From contig CAKKTI010000051.1 of assembly GCA_920105805.1 (NCBI GenBank), positions 17,435 through 81,434 of the forward strand: a stretch of DNA of 64,000 nt, read 5' to 3'. The stretch's first letter is position 1. The number at the start of each line of letters is the position of its first letter. Position numbers and translations under genes: made by a program. The stretch is from Condylostoma magnum (taxonomy: Eukaryota; Ciliophora; Heterotrichea; Heterotrichida; Condylostomatidae). Positions 41,961-53,636 of this stretch are shown one piece after another. The notes under the pieces are model-generated. The model saw nothing but the letters and a program-made list of their open reading frames with translations. It searched no databases and was not told where the DNA came from.

Positions 41961-42500
41961 TTAACTATCAAATAACTTATCTCTGCTTCTAAAATAACTT
42001 AAAGGTCTTAATGAATTATGAATTTCAAGTTTAATAGATTGAATAGCCTTATGATTCCTACAGCAATTACTTGATTTAGGAGAGCTAAGTGATATACTAG
42101 CATTATAACCAGCTGCTTCACTTACTCTGAATTTATTAGTAGCTGGTTTAAATCTCATACTGCTGCAAATTTCTTTAGATTTATCACGTCGCCTAAATGG
42201 ATATTATCTTGTTTCAATTGGTTAAGTGTCTAAAACTCTATTTTAGATCATACTAAGATTTATTCTTTCAGTTTAAGACGCAAAGCCTTTTATTCTCATG
42301 TATCTAGGAGTAAGCTATTTTTTAATTATCTCTGATCTTTGATTAGGAATATTCTACTATAGAATTCTAAGATTATAAAGCTCTGCTAGAGAATCTCTGC
42401 TCTTAACTCTTTTTCTTCTTCAGTTTTAAGCTTTACGAGCTTCTCTGAAGTTATTTTCTAGGATTTTTTGTTTTAGGTCAAATTAGAAAACGTTGTACAT
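41961..42500 (-). CDS. Hypothetical basic protein
   Basis: 179 residues, unrecognised. Basic and Arg/Ser-rich, no membrane span. N-terminal helix with NNFREARKAQNWRRKRVKSR, middle with LTPRYMRIKGFASQTER, and a C-terminal Ser/Asn-rich part (SISLSSPKSSNCC) ending RDKLFDS TAA. The composition suggests an intrinsically disordered, perhaps cytoskeletal or nuclear protein. It lies 38 bp downstream of the otubain-like gene's stop on the same strand. Confidence 0.55.
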
Positions 42501-42538
42501 TGTTTAATATATTTTTAGTATTGAATGGAAATGTATAA

Positions 42539-44536
42539 TTAATAGATGTTTAAATGATTTGCTAAGCTTTATTAGATTGATACTGCTTGTGATAAACATA
42601 ATGCAAATTGCTATAGTATCATTGGAGTGTTAATATACTTAGAATTATTTAATAATATATCGCTAATGATTAAATTAATTGATGAGTATTTACATCAAAT
42701 TAATGTTTCTTAGATAGCTAAATAATACTATCAGAATGCATATTACTTATCAGATAGTCAAGTAAATAAAATATCAACTTAACTTAAAGTAACAAGACTG
42801 TATTCATATTTTAAAAAGAATTGATTAGATCAAACCGGAAAATACTTCTTTAAATCAAATTACTATCTATTCTAACTTAAATATGGAATTAGCTGTTGCA
42901 AACTTTAATGCATTTAAGGACTTTGCTGTGCTAATAGATTTTGCTCCACTGCTACAATAATACATGATTGGCAAAATGAGTATCCCTGCACATTTGCTCC
43001 ATAGTTATGAATGGGAGACATTTAATTTTAGCAACCTTGCATACCACAAATAAATTATGAGCTTTGCTATTAAAGAATTTATATATTCAGAAACTAATTC
43101 TAGCAAAATTAGCAATTTGTATTGCGGTAAAACAAATATCTACAAATGCAAACTTTACACATTCTTTTGCATTAATCATACTGAAATTCAATAGCTTAAT
43201 ATTATTTATTACAAGTTTAGCATTACTGATTTTAGCTTAAATCACTATTTTATCTAGCTAATGCATACTATTATAAACTATCAACTATTTTTTAAAGGTC
43301 CTTTTATTAGAGTTGATGGGGATGCAATCGTGCATTTCTATTCTATCTCTGGCAAATTTAACCAAAATTTCCCGTCTACTGATACTATTAGTATATTGCT
43401 AATGCACATTATTTACATATTCCACATTCTTTTGGCAATATTAGATTGATAATTTCTTAATTACACCGATCACATAAGATCTCTTATTAAACATTTCAGG
43501 CAAATCTATTAAAATGTCTATGAATTTCCCCCTCATTTTGATTAAATAATTGACCTGTGTTATAAGAATCTATAGTCATTTTCAATCTTGTGATGATGCT
43601 TTTATTTTCCTAGTTAATTGAACCTTTAGAACATTTGATTTACTTTAATATACTCCTAATATTGTCTACTAAAAACTTAATTGCGTCATTTCCTATCCTT
43701 TTTTATCTTTTTAAAAATTTTTTATCATCTTATCTTTCATCAACTTTTTAAGTTATGATTTCTCTATCAAAAAGTCTTGCGATTTAATCGACATCAGTAC
43801 TGATAAACCTATTGTTTACTAAATCAAACCTGATTAGAGAGATATCTTCTTTTCTGTATAAAATATTAAAAAGCTAATTATGCTCTAGCAGGTAAATCTG
43901 ATTATTAGTTTTAATCATTTATCCATACAACCGATAGCTCAAATTAGTATTGCTTATGATGATAATATTGAGTTTTAGTACATATTCCAACAGAAACACA
44001 AACCACTCATCAATTTCATCATTCGGATTCATAATTAATTGCTTTTGGCCTTATTAAAATAAGTTTTCATCTGGATTGTACTCTGATTATACTTCCAAAG
44101 GTATTTCAAATGTTTTAAATTTTCTCATATATCTTGAACTTGCCCTTAAAATCATCTTTCTTATTACTTATATCATTTAATTATCAAAATCAGGGTGAGT
44201 TTCCATTAGAATTCCTAGCTCTGCTATCAGTCCATGTCTTTCATGTTCTGGCTTACTCATTATAATAATCCATTCTTGTAGCTTATCAAAGAAGAAGTCT
44301 TCATTTGACTAAACTGTTCGAGCCTCTTTTTCGAATCTTTACAAAGGCTCTTAGTTATTACTAGGTCTTAATAAGGTCTCGAGCTTCCAGAACGATGCTG
44401 CTCTTATTAATGTTGAGTTTGTAGCAGCTGTTTATCTTATAGCTACGAAGTAATGCTTAACAGACTGCTGTATATATTCAATGTAATCAATAGACTTCGG
44501 GGTTTAGTCGATTGTCTTTATTATCTGAAGGGCCAT
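42539..44536 (-). CDS. Otubain-like pseudo-deubiquitinase fused to zinc fingers
   Basis: 665 residues in one frame. Residues about 25-265 follow the C65 otubain fold: IRAASFWKLETLLRP, FDKLQEWIIIM, MIQVIRKMILRASSRYMRKF, NPNDEIDEWFVFLLEYVLKL, and IYLLEHNQLFNILYR. The expected D-G-N-C-F motif reads A-T-N-S-T, so the nucleophile Cys is Ser, and the G-H-Y-D-I-L-Y end reads Q-L-F-N-I-L-Y, losing the catalytic His. The C-terminal part has many cysteine pairs (CDRCNQ, CGICKQC, CQTCNK, CKVCICRY, CQFCQN, CQSC), probably RING/B-box or RBR-like fingers. So a non-catalytic ubiquitin-binding or E3-like protein is likely. Plus-strand frames here are shadows. Confidence 0.68.
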
Positions 44537-44668
44537 TTTATCTATATAATGATGATAGTTTGATTTACTCTGGCATCAAGACAGATTTAAACATAAGCTA
44601 TTTAGGCACTATGCCAAGTGTAAACTATGGTAGTAAGTGCTATATTTGATGAATCAATACTAATCAAC

Positions 44669-45814
44669 CTATTCTTCATTTCTTTTTAATCTTTTAGCAG
44701 GCTCAGCCTCACTGGGTTGCCTTGGTCTTTATCTAGTATACTAGCCAGGCTACGCCTATTACGAGTTTTTAGGAATTTGAGCTCTTTGCTGCTTTCTAAT
44801 TTACCTAGCCTCCATTTCATGCATATCTTCATCAAATTTAGGCAATTCTTCAGGTTTACAAGGCAATGGCTCTGTTTAGAAATAAGGGTGCTGCAATGCC
44901 TGGCTAGCAGTTAACCTTTTACTAGGATCTAACTGCAACAACTTATCTAATAGATCTAATGCAATATCATCAAAAAATGTGTACTTAGGGTCAGAGTACT
45001 TTACTTTTAATTATCTTGGCAGAATATCCCGGGGTATTAGTTAGTTAAAGTTAGGCAATTCATTAGCTGTGGGCCAGTTCTCAGTTGTAGGAGATCCGCA
45101 CAGTATAAAAATCTTCTGTAAAATCTGCTTTTCATTGCTGTCTTGGAACATAGGTGTGCCTGATAGAATTTCCCCCATTATGCATCCAGCGCTTCACATA
45201 TCTATCATCGTATTGTAGTAAGAAGTGCCTAGTATGAGCTCGGGAGGCTTGTACCAAAGAGTTACTACATTGTTAGTATAAGGTTCTCTTCTACCAGTTG
45301 AAAGTTTCCTAGAAAGCCCAAAATCTGCTAGTTTCACCAAACCATTGTCATTTACTAGTAAATTTGAGCATTTTAGATCTCTGTGTACTATGTGTTAGCT
45401 GTGGAGGAATTCTAAGGCCTATAGCATTTGCTATATAAAGCATTTCAGGTGAGAAAGGTTGAATTAAGATCTTGCTTACTTCATGCTCATTATTCCTTCT
45501 AGGTCGTGATTGCAGTATTCAAATAATAAGTAAACATTGCCAGGCAACTGCTCAGAATTTGCTTTAGAGGTTACTATTTCACGTAGTTTTACTATATTTG
45601 GATGATCTATTGATTTTAGAATACGGATTTCACGCAGGGCTGTAATTGGGAAACCTTCTTTCTCACGTTCCATTTTAATCTTTTTTATTGCAAAAATCTC
45701 ATCTGTTGTTTTATCTCTTACTTTGTACACATAGCCGTAAGTTCCTTCTCCTACTTTTACTATTTTTTCGAAGTGGCTTGCTGATCTACACCGCCAGTTC
45801 TCTTCTCGTTCCAT
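44669..45814 (-). CDS. Cyclin-dependent kinase, CDK9/CDK12 (CTD kinase) type
   Basis: 381 residues. Gly loop GEGTYGYVYK, cyclin-binding helix PITALRE (as PITAIRE/PITALRE of CDK12 and CDK9), KEGFPITALREI context, HRDLKCSNLLV, ADFGLSRKL, TLWYKPPELILG (TLWYRPPE-like) and GCIMGEIL. The N-terminal WRCRSASHFEK matches the W-x-x-R-x-x-x-F-E/D lead-in of CDK12/13. The C-terminal tail is basic and Gln/Arg-rich (QQRAQIPKNSQQ) as in nuclear CTD kinases. TGA encodes Trp of DMWSAGC. It would phosphorylate the RNA polymerase II tail. Ends TAG. The assembly gap begins 45 bp upstream of its start. Confidence 0.9.
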
Positions 45815-45858
45815 TTTTATTATAGGATAATTAGTATAAGGTAGTTAGCATTAGTAGT

Positions 45859-45958
45859 NNNNNNNNNNNNNNNNNNNNNNNNNNNNNNNNNNNNNNNNNN
45901 NNNNNNNNNNNNNNNNNNNNNNNNNNNNNNNNNNNNNNNNNNNNNNNNNNNNNNNNNN
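45859..45958. other. Assembly gap (100 N)
   Basis: Exactly 100 N, the conventional size for a scaffold join of unknown length. True distance and adjacency of the two flanks are not shown by the sequence. Confidence 0.99.
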
Positions 45959-46149
45959 CATTTTTCATACATAGATAATTAATGATACCTCACATAATCA
46001 CTATAAACCATAATAAAATCCCCTTCAATTATATTAAAAGCACTTCCCTTTTCCAAAACCTCTCAATTTTCCATACTACCTTAATAATTTTCACATCTTT
46101 ATCTAAAATCATTCTAAAATCAATCAAATTTCAAGGTACAACCGCACAT
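45959..46149 (-). CDS. N-terminal part of a gene running into the gap
   Basis: A minus-strand frame starting MCGCTLKFDWFQNDF and continuing through ENWEVLEKGSAFNIIEGDF to the gap edge has natural composition, with two TGA as Trp. It would be divergent from the PHD gene, 75 bp between starts. The plus-strand frame from 45982 (MIPHIITINHNK) is also open but looks less like protein. C-terminus and identity are lost in the gap. Confidence 0.4.
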
Positions 46150-46224
46150 TTCCCTCTTTCTAATCCTCCAAGCCTAACCAACTCTTAAAACATCACATAC
46201 CAAATCCCGACCATTTTTTAGTTT

Positions 46225-47433
46225 ATGACCTCAGTATAGCTTCGACGCAGTAATAGAAGAAAAGCGACTTCAAAGCGCCACAAAGACTCAATGCACATTG
46301 ACCCTTTAAACTACGATTTCAAAAAATCTGAATTTTTCCAGTACGATAAATCTAAAACAGAGCTAAATTAAGACGAAAAGGACCTATTGCTTTCCCCCCT
46401 TTTAGTTCAAACCAAAGAGCGCTATTGCATATGTAACAGAACAGAAGCTGAGGCTCCTGACACGATGATGATTGACTGTGATATTTGCAAGAATTGGTTC
46501 CATGGTGAATGTGTGAATCTTACTCCAGAGGAGATGGAGGAACTTGAGTTTTATGCGTGTCCAAAATGCACTGGAAAATCGGGGAAAGGTGAAAAGAGAA
46601 AGTTTCAGCCGGCTTAGTCTGAAATTGAGATGCTGATTAAGTTGATGGAAAATTCTAACGATTATTGCAAATCTACGAAACATACTAAATTCCCTCCCCC
46701 TAACATACAACTGTATCACTTAGACGAGGTGGTCAGTACGGGAAAGTTTATTAATATTATAGGATATGTTGTCAATAGTTCTCATAGCAACCCTACAATA
46801 GAGAATGGGTTTTTGGTGCCAGTTACTTAAAGTGATTTGGATTAAGGGTATGTTTGCACTAATTGGGGGAGTTTTAGATTAAGCTCCAATAGTAATGGTT
46901 TGCTATCTATTTCGAAGGACTCAGCTTTAGCTAGTCCTGATAAATTGTTAAATTAAAGCTAGATGGAAAGAGATAAAACAGTTCCTATGGGAACTTTTAA
47001 AATGTATAGAAATGCAGAGTATTATAATTACTAGTTTGAGGATTTAGAGGCTTTGCCTTTGAAACGTCACAAGGTAGAAAATGCATAAGACAAAACGTAA
47101 ACTTTATAATAAATTTTGGGAATTGAGGAAAAGTAAGGTGAAATTAATTAAATCTTTAAAAGCAAGATATAGGTAAAGCCATAAATCCTAATGTCTTGAA
47201 AAATGTAAATTTTTGTATTAGATTAACATAAAAAGTCAAATAGTTTTTTTATATCAAACCAAGCAACTATAGCAGAGTTAAAATAACTCATTTCTAGTAA
47301 ACTTGGCATGACCTACAGTCAAATAAATCTCAGTTTTAACAACTAAACATTAGAAGATGCTGAAACAGTAGAGAGTTACCAAATAAAGCAAAGATCAGTA
47401 CTGCACCTCTTTGATTCTTTTATAATAAATTAA
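46225..47433 (+). CDS. PHD-finger protein with C-terminal ubiquitin-like domain
   Basis: 402 residues. After a basic N-terminus comes a PHD finger at about 70-120 with the C4-H-C3 ligands (YCICNRTEAEAPDTMMIDCD, CKNWFHGEC, FYACPKC), including the MIDCD and W that read methylated H3K4 in many PHDs. The middle (120-300) has no clear domain. The last 75 residues form a ubiquitin-like fold: MQIFVLDQHKKSNSFFI, TIAELKQLISSKLGM, QINLSFNNQTLEDAETVESY, SVLHLF. It lacks a C-terminal Gly-Gly, so it is not a conjugated tag. The stop TAA (47431-47433) is followed after two bases by the ATG of CFAP96. Confidence 0.8.
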
Positions 47434-47435
47434 AT

Positions 47436-48431
47436 ATGCTGCGTAGTGCTAAAACTCCTGTAGACAGAGATAACGCTATTTCTTAGATGCGTGAAAGTTT
47501 CTTTGAAGAATCAAAGCTTGATCCTTATAAACCCCAATACGGCTTGTTTTCCTACCCTGGAACATTAGCGATTTCAAAACAGCCCTATGAAATCAAGATA
47601 GTACCTGGTAGGGATGACTAAGGAAAGCCTTAGACAATGCCCAGGAACTTCCAGACCTCCCCTGTGAAGATGGGGAAAGTAAATGATGCTTATCTTAATA
47701 AACCAGAATTTCATACTATTGGAGATCCATATGCAAACTAAGTTCCTCCTTGGGCCGCTGAACGTGATAGTGTTATTAGGGCTAAATAAGTACATGAAGC
47801 CTAATTCAAACCTGGTGGTGGGCCTTTTAAGGAGCCTTATGCACCATATGAACATTTAAGTGACTTAAATGACAAGAAAATTAATCATAGAGACTCAGAG
47901 GGAAATGTAATTTTAGAGCCTTATAATTTCATGACATCTCCTGCTAAAAAGGGTAATCCTAATAATTACCCTAATACTGGGTTTAATAAATAGCCGGAGT
48001 ATATACCCGATCCTTATTCAAGAAAAAATGACTTTGCAAAGGAAGAGCTCAAGCGTGATATTGCAAAACGCTAAGAACCACCCTTCCGAACAACACACTA
48101 TGGCAATCGTCCCTTTACTTCGAACGAAAAGGCCTACTAAGACTATCAAATAAAACATCCTCAACGACGTTAAGCCTCTAACCCCAGTAAATACCCCCAC
48201 GAGGGCCCTTTCAAACCCTCAAATCCACCAAAATCCAGTGTAATGGACAAAACACTACAAAAATTCCCAGAATGAAATGCGAATACATAAAAGCCAGGAG
48301 TATAACCTCGCAAAGTAGAAGTTCCCTGGAGAAGGTCGTATATAGAAAGATCAAAGCCCTCTCCATCGGTAAACGCAATGAGGACTAATGTCCGTGCATG
48401 TTTTACAAGAAGCTCAGGCAGGGTTAGATGA
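47436..48431 (+). CDS. CFAP96 (C4orf47-like) ciliary protein
   Basis: 331 residues matching by eye the UPF0602/C4orf47 family, now CFAP96, found in cilia and at centrosomes. Conserved-looking blocks: YGLFSYPGTLAIS, NFQTSPVKMGKVNDAYLNK, FHTIGDPYANQ, FKPGGGPFKEPYAPYEHL, YNFMTSPAKKGNPNNYPN, and later THYGNRPFTSNEKAY and HEGPFKPSNPPKS. Glycine/proline/aromatic-rich with almost no predicted helices, as the family is. One TGA (FPEWNAN) is Trp, and TGA at 48429-48431 ends the gene. Only 2 bp from the upstream stop and 7 bp from the convergent K+ channel gene. Confidence 0.82.
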
Positions 48432-48438
48432 GAATGTA

Positions 48439-49590
48439 TTAATTTATTTTAAAAGATGCTCTATTTTCCATACGTGATACTGCGTGTTGTATATCAGCCA
48501 ATTTTTCGAATATATAGCTCAAGTCCTCCTCTCGTCTAGTATGCAGGTGCACCAACCTTTCCTTTTATTACCTGTAATTCTTTATTGCTCTTTTGAGTTT
48601 TATTTTATTCACAATCCCCCATCGTGCCTTTAAATAATTGTACTAAACTGCCGCAAAAACTGCCTTACCTGCTGCTCTTGTCATTCTTATTTAACGGAAT
48701 GCCTTGTGTTGTTTTTATGATAATTAGAGAGCAGATTCTAGAGTGAAAACTATCATTGTAAATGTAAATGCACCCCAGAGAGCACATATAATTGCAATTA
48801 CTCTGCCAAAATGTGTAGATGGGTAAAATTCACCGTATCCTATTGTAGCTGTTGTCACTGCACAGCATCACACGGAGTTTAAGTATGAGTCAAAGTCTTT
48901 ACCTGATATGTATATATAGGGTCTCTCAGAGACTCTCATAAGTGCACCTAGTATGAAGAAGCTTGGAACTACTACAATGCTTATCATAAAAAGAGGGTAA
49001 GATTTTACAAGGCACTTAATGGCAAAACGAATAGTAAATTTAGTCTTTTACTTATAACAGCAGTCACGAGCAAGGTTATCATAGTACTAAGAATAGTTAA
49101 AGATACAACGCAGAAGGAAATAAATGCGTCCGTACATCAAAACATAGAGTAATTCTGCTGTTTTATAGCAAATATCTTCAAAATCTGAGGAATCGTCTTA
49201 TAAGTCTAGATATGGCTGTCTTATTCATATATTAGAGTTGAGGTAGGGATAAGGAAGAAGGATTAACAAGAAGGTTTCTGACAATAAAATCAAGAATCTC
49301 TTCTTAGTTTTTCAGTTTTTCTTAAATTGTTTTATTTTAAGGCCATGTCGCATTGTGTTTAAGTATATGGCTCCGAATGTTGTTAAGAGTACAACCCATC
49401 TATAGGCTGGGGTAATTTAATTAGTTTTACAATTGGCATGACGTCGGTCTGAGGAGTAGTCCAGCTCATAATCTACTGTTGCAAATATAAACCCAATTCA
49501 TATTAAAAAGGTCGAAAATAGCTCAGTTAGACGTCAGTCAATTATCAATCTACGTTTTGTTTTCTTTTTTATTAGAGGTTTTGGTAACAT
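48439..49590 (-). CDS. SK-like (KCNN-type) potassium channel
   Basis: 383 residues with six membrane segments and short N-terminus. S1 around LFSTFLIWIGFIFATVDYE; pore helix and filter SVWCCAVTTATIGYGEFYP, i.e. GYGE instead of the usual GYGD. After S6 (GAFTFTMIVFTLES) the sequence HKAFRQIRMTRAAGKAVFAA and QYNYLKARW resembles the calmodulin-binding domain of SK channels, and the tail is a coiled coil (EEDLSYIFEKLADIQH). S4 lacks regular arginines, so voltage gating is unlikely. Many Trp are TGA. Ends TAA seven bases from the CFAP96 stop. Confidence 0.85.
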
Positions 49591-49852
49591 TTCGAATTAT
49601 TACATTTTAAAGATATTGAAATGGGAAAAAGGATCTAGGTGGTTTATTATAGTAAGTGAAAGGATTAGTTAGGTTTATAGAATTATGGTTGTATTATTGA
49701 GATAATGGAAATAGATAAGTTATTCTGATTATTATCAAAACTCTATACTTCAACTGCATTTTACATCAATTTCTAAGTGATTAAATTAGCAAATACCAAA
49801 AATATACTTAAAAATAATAAACTAATTACTAGCGGGTAAATTTAAATAAAAA

Positions 49853-50560
49853 ATGACCAGGAGAAGGAAAGTACAGGATGATTATTGGGATGAATGGAAA
49901 AGCTAAGGAGAAACAAGCGCAGCAAGGACAGAAAATTCACTAGGTGTATTGACTAGAAATTTTGTAAAGCTCATACAAAGTCAAAAGGACAAATCGATTG
50001 ATTTGAACGAGGCTGTACAAAAATTAAATGTATAGAAAAGAAGGATTTATGATATAACAAATGTACTAGAGGGAATTGGCCTTATAAGGAAAAGTTTTAA
50101 AAATCACATAGAATGACTAGGACTTCCGAATACTCAAACCAATGGAAACTCTCATGAAGCTTTGCAGTTGACTGCAGAATTGTAATTACTTGAATAGGAA
50201 GAGAGAAATATTGATTTTTGGACGTAGAAAATGAATGAGGCACTGAACGAGCTTACAAGTGATCCTAATTACTTATAAAATGCATTCATTACAAATGAAG
50301 ATTTACAGTCATTAGGATCTCTTGGCGACTAAGAAAACGAAGCTTTAATCATTCTTAAAGCTCCAACTGGATCTAGTTTGGAAGTCCTAAATCCAAGCTC
50401 AGTCCCAGAAACAGAACCTGAAAAATATCAACTTTATTTAAAAACTGATACGGGGAAAATCCAAGTTTATTTTGCATCAGGGGAGCAGATCTCTAATGAG
50501 TTAGATCCAAGCTTTCCATAAGCTTTACCTCTTCCTATGGAATCTGAAGATTTCGTATGA
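49853..50560 (+). CDS. E2F transcription factor
   Basis: 235 residues. Winged-helix DNA-binding domain at about 25-95: NSLGVLTRNFVKLI, IDLNEAVQKLNVQKRRIYDI and TNVLEGIGLIRKS, containing the RRIYD DNA-contact motif. It is followed by a dimerisation coiled coil (LTAELQLLEQEERNIDFWTQ) and marked box (EALIILKAPTGSSLEV; YQLYLKTDTGKIQVYF). A transactivation tail is short and acidic. It would pair with DP and control S-phase genes. TGA in HIEWLGL is Trp; TGA after EDFV is the stop. Confidence 0.92.
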
Positions 50561-50857
50561 TTCATTATTAATTACATGTGTTTTAAGAATTGTGTATTAA
50601 GTTCTACATAAAAATGAATTTTAAGCTTTGAAAATAATAATCGTTTAAGTATATAAAGAACATAAGGTATTTTTATTGTGTTGGACAAATTATATTTGAA
50701 TAGATATTGAAAAGCATAATTCATATTCGAACTACTATATATCTCATAAAAATTCCCATAGTATATAAGATTAATTAACTTATTGAAAAGTTCTTCAATG
50801 CCTCTTAAAAATTAGTTAATTTATGCCATTTATTCTTGTATTAGCACTATAAAAATT
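50561..50857. other. AT-rich intergenic spacer
   Basis: About 300 bp between E2F and the DHHC gene, with no recognisable gene, RNA or repeat on either strand. Confidence 0.5.
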
Positions 50858-51994
50858 ATGAGTGATTTATAAGGTAAAAATACAGAAAATTTATTAATGG
50901 AAAAATAATTCGCCTTTTTGTAGTGACCAGGAAAAAACAAATTCTTTTGCAAAGGTAAAATAATGACTGGTCCAGATGTAAATAGGGCTTTGATAACATT
51001 TTTGCTTATTTAAATTCCGTCAATTCTTACAATTAGTATTCCAGGAAGTTTTCTTATTTATGAATAAGACGAACCTTACTTAGTCATAATATTTGCTTTA
51101 TTATTGCTTATAAACACTTACTTTTTCTTTACAGCAGCTTTAACAAATCCAGGATACATTCCAATCTAATAACCGCCTTTTGCATTAGGACCAAAGAACT
51201 CCCTAGTATTTACTATTTAAACTTTGAGGGATTTATAAAAAGAATCGCCTTTAGACAACAGTTTTATTAATTTACCAGTAGGAGGACATTTAATCAGCCT
51301 AAAATATTGCAAGACTTGCCTAGTATTAAGACCCCCAAGAGCTTCACATTGCTCAAATTGTAATTTATGTGTAGAATAGTTTGATCATCATTGCCCATGG
51401 GTTGGCAATTGTATTGGTAAAAGGAATTATAAATACTTTATTGGGTTTATAGTAACTTTGTCGGTTTTGATTGGACTTCAGTTAGGTATTTCTATTCTGC
51501 ATATGGGGTTTATAACTTATGATCATATGTAAAATAATGAAAATGTATATTAAGCATTTTTAAAAGGTTTAAAGGAGTTTGGGGTCACTTTATTCATTTC
51601 ATTATTAGGCTTTGGGTTTATGATATTTGTATATGGGATATTGTTTTATCATATAGTATTGCTTTGCAAAGGAGTTACTACTAGAGAATTTGTAAAGAAA
51701 GATTTTCCTCATTAAAATTTGAATCCGTATAAAAGGATAATGCCATGTTTTAGGAGACTTACGAGAAGAAAGTATTAATTACATTATAATTTCAAAGTTT
51801 AAACAACAATGTAATTTAGTCAAATAACATAATGCATAAGTGATAAGGCTTTTAATAAAAGCATATTAGATAAAAAGAATAAATTATATAGAGAAGAAAT
51901 ACAAGTACCTACTGTAGAAGAATTAAATTATTCAACCATAACCAATTAAGATATAAAAATCACACCCCGTGATAATCCTCCAATAATAAATTAG
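50858..51994 (+). CDS. DHHC palmitoyltransferase
   Basis: 378 residues. Four membrane helices surround the cytosolic cysteine-rich catalytic domain: [52 protein letters not shown], with the intact DHHC nucleophile motif. A TTRE motif follows the fourth helix ([12 protein letters not shown]). N-terminal helices: [19 protein letters not shown] and [17 protein letters not shown]. The C-terminal cytosolic tail is Gln/Lys-rich. Ends TAG TAA after PPIIN. Local AT content is higher than in the E2F gene upstream. A 297-bp AT-rich spacer without recognisable features separates the two. Confidence 0.92.
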
Positions 51995-52230
51995 TAATTA
52001 ACATACTATAAATAATTGATAACTTTAATACTTATAGTAAAAGATGATTAAATATTAATTAATGTATATCCAAATGTTTAATAATACTGATATCGTAAAA
52101 TAACTAGTAAAATGAATTTGAATAGAATTCCTTATTTAATAATGAGCAAATTTTTCATTATAAGTTTGTATGTATAAAGAATAAACAGTAATAATCATTA
52201 TTCGCAATCTCCTATACAATCCAAAAAAGT

Positions 52231-53619
52231 ATGATAAATAATCAAACATTACAATAGTTGATTAATAAATTTTCAGAGAGGTTCAAAAGTGTACAAATTT
52301 TAATATATTATATAAATAACAATTATCAATGAACATAATTATTCTCACTGGATGAAGCAGATTTCAATAATTATATCAACTTTAAAAATAATCTATAAGA
52401 CAGTAATTATTAACAATCATAGAAAGTGAATGCCAAAACTATAAAAGTTTAAATACAGATACTAAAAGTTTTATTTCAAAATTTCATAATAAGTTAAATG
52501 GAAAATTATAGTTTATAGGATATTTTACAAGTTGTATCCCTTTTAGAAACAGCAGAATGTAATATTTAATCAGAGTTATTGTTTTCTTTTCCCATACCTA
52601 CAGATGTAGAGAACAAATACGAACTTATGAGAAGTTAGATTTTAAATAGCTTAGGAATTTAAAATCGATGTTAAACTTTAAAAAGAAAGGCTAAATTCAC
52701 ATATAACAAAGCTGAAAGAGATTATAATAACAGTGAAAACTTACTTTAAGAATTAAATCAAATTAAAGAGTTAAATTAAAGTTATATGAAATCAATTGAT
52801 TTGGCAGGCTCTGCTATAGATTTCATAGTGAATAAAATAGCATCATTAGTAACATTTTTTAACTCCGGGGAAGGTTATAAGGGATAAGGGTAAAACATAA
52901 GAATATTGAATAAATAAACAACTTATGATTTAAAAGTGTTTATAAATGATTTGGAGTATCAGTAAGACCAGGCTTTTAGACTATTAGAACAGCTTAAGTA
53001 AAATTGTATAAGCTAAAGAGAGGAAAATTTATAATAATAAGCTTCTTTAAAATCTGCATAATATTAAAATCAAGGACAATTAGAATAATAAATTAAATTA
53101 TTAAAGGATTAAAATGAATAACAGATATTAAAACTAAGAAAAAGCTACGAAGATGAAATTTAAAGTTTAACATTTCAGCTAAAAAACCAGTATAATGATT
53201 ACAGTCTTTTATAATAATAATTAGAGAAATACTAAAACATAAACTAGAAACTAAGTTTATAAGTAAATACTCCAGACAGTAGTATCGCATACTTCAAGGA
53301 GATACTAGACGAAATAAAAACAGCTCTATAGCCTTTATACTACATGTTTATAGATAATTAATCAGAAATAATAGACTAAATATCAGCAAAACGTTAAGAC
53401 ATATACAAAAAACACAATCATTAAATCTGAAAGCAATATTCAGAGGTAATTTTCATAGCATGTTTAATGAGTGACTACATAAATCAGTTAAACTCCGATA
53501 AGGAATGACTGGTGGAAAGACTTACAGAGTTCGGAGCAGAAAATGAACACTTAAAATCAAGTCTTACGTCCAGATAGTCAGATTATGATCAAATTCCTTA
53601 TAATGCGAGATATGCATAG
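52231..53619 (+). CDS. Coiled-coil protein
   Basis: About 462 residues from MINNQTLQQLINKF. Residues 100-170 have a hydrophobic helical pattern (LQDILQVVSLLETAECN; LLFSFPIPTDVENKYELM); from 180 to 340 there is almost continuous Gln-rich coiled coil (LEQQIKLLKDQNEQQ), then a less repetitive C-terminal region (SSIAYFKEILDEIKTAL; VIFIACLMSDYINQL). Gln is nearly always TAA/TAG; TGA is Trp at several places. Perhaps ciliary or centrosomal, which is inference only. The stop is set at TAG 53617 because the next gene's ATG is 17 bp on; TAA 53626 is equally possible. Confidence 0.6.
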
Positions 53620-53636
53620 TTTAACTAATTTTAAAT

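Noticed and set aside
43261-43449. Plus-strand open frame MHTIINYQLFF, extending upstream to about 42700
   Set aside because: The minus strand encodes the cysteine-pair fingers of the otubain-like gene in the same place; the plus frame is a shadow.
45982-46188. Plus-strand frame MIPHIITINHNK next to the gap
   Set aside because: Composition is poor and the opposite strand gives a more natural protein divergent from the PHD gene; kept open only at low weight.
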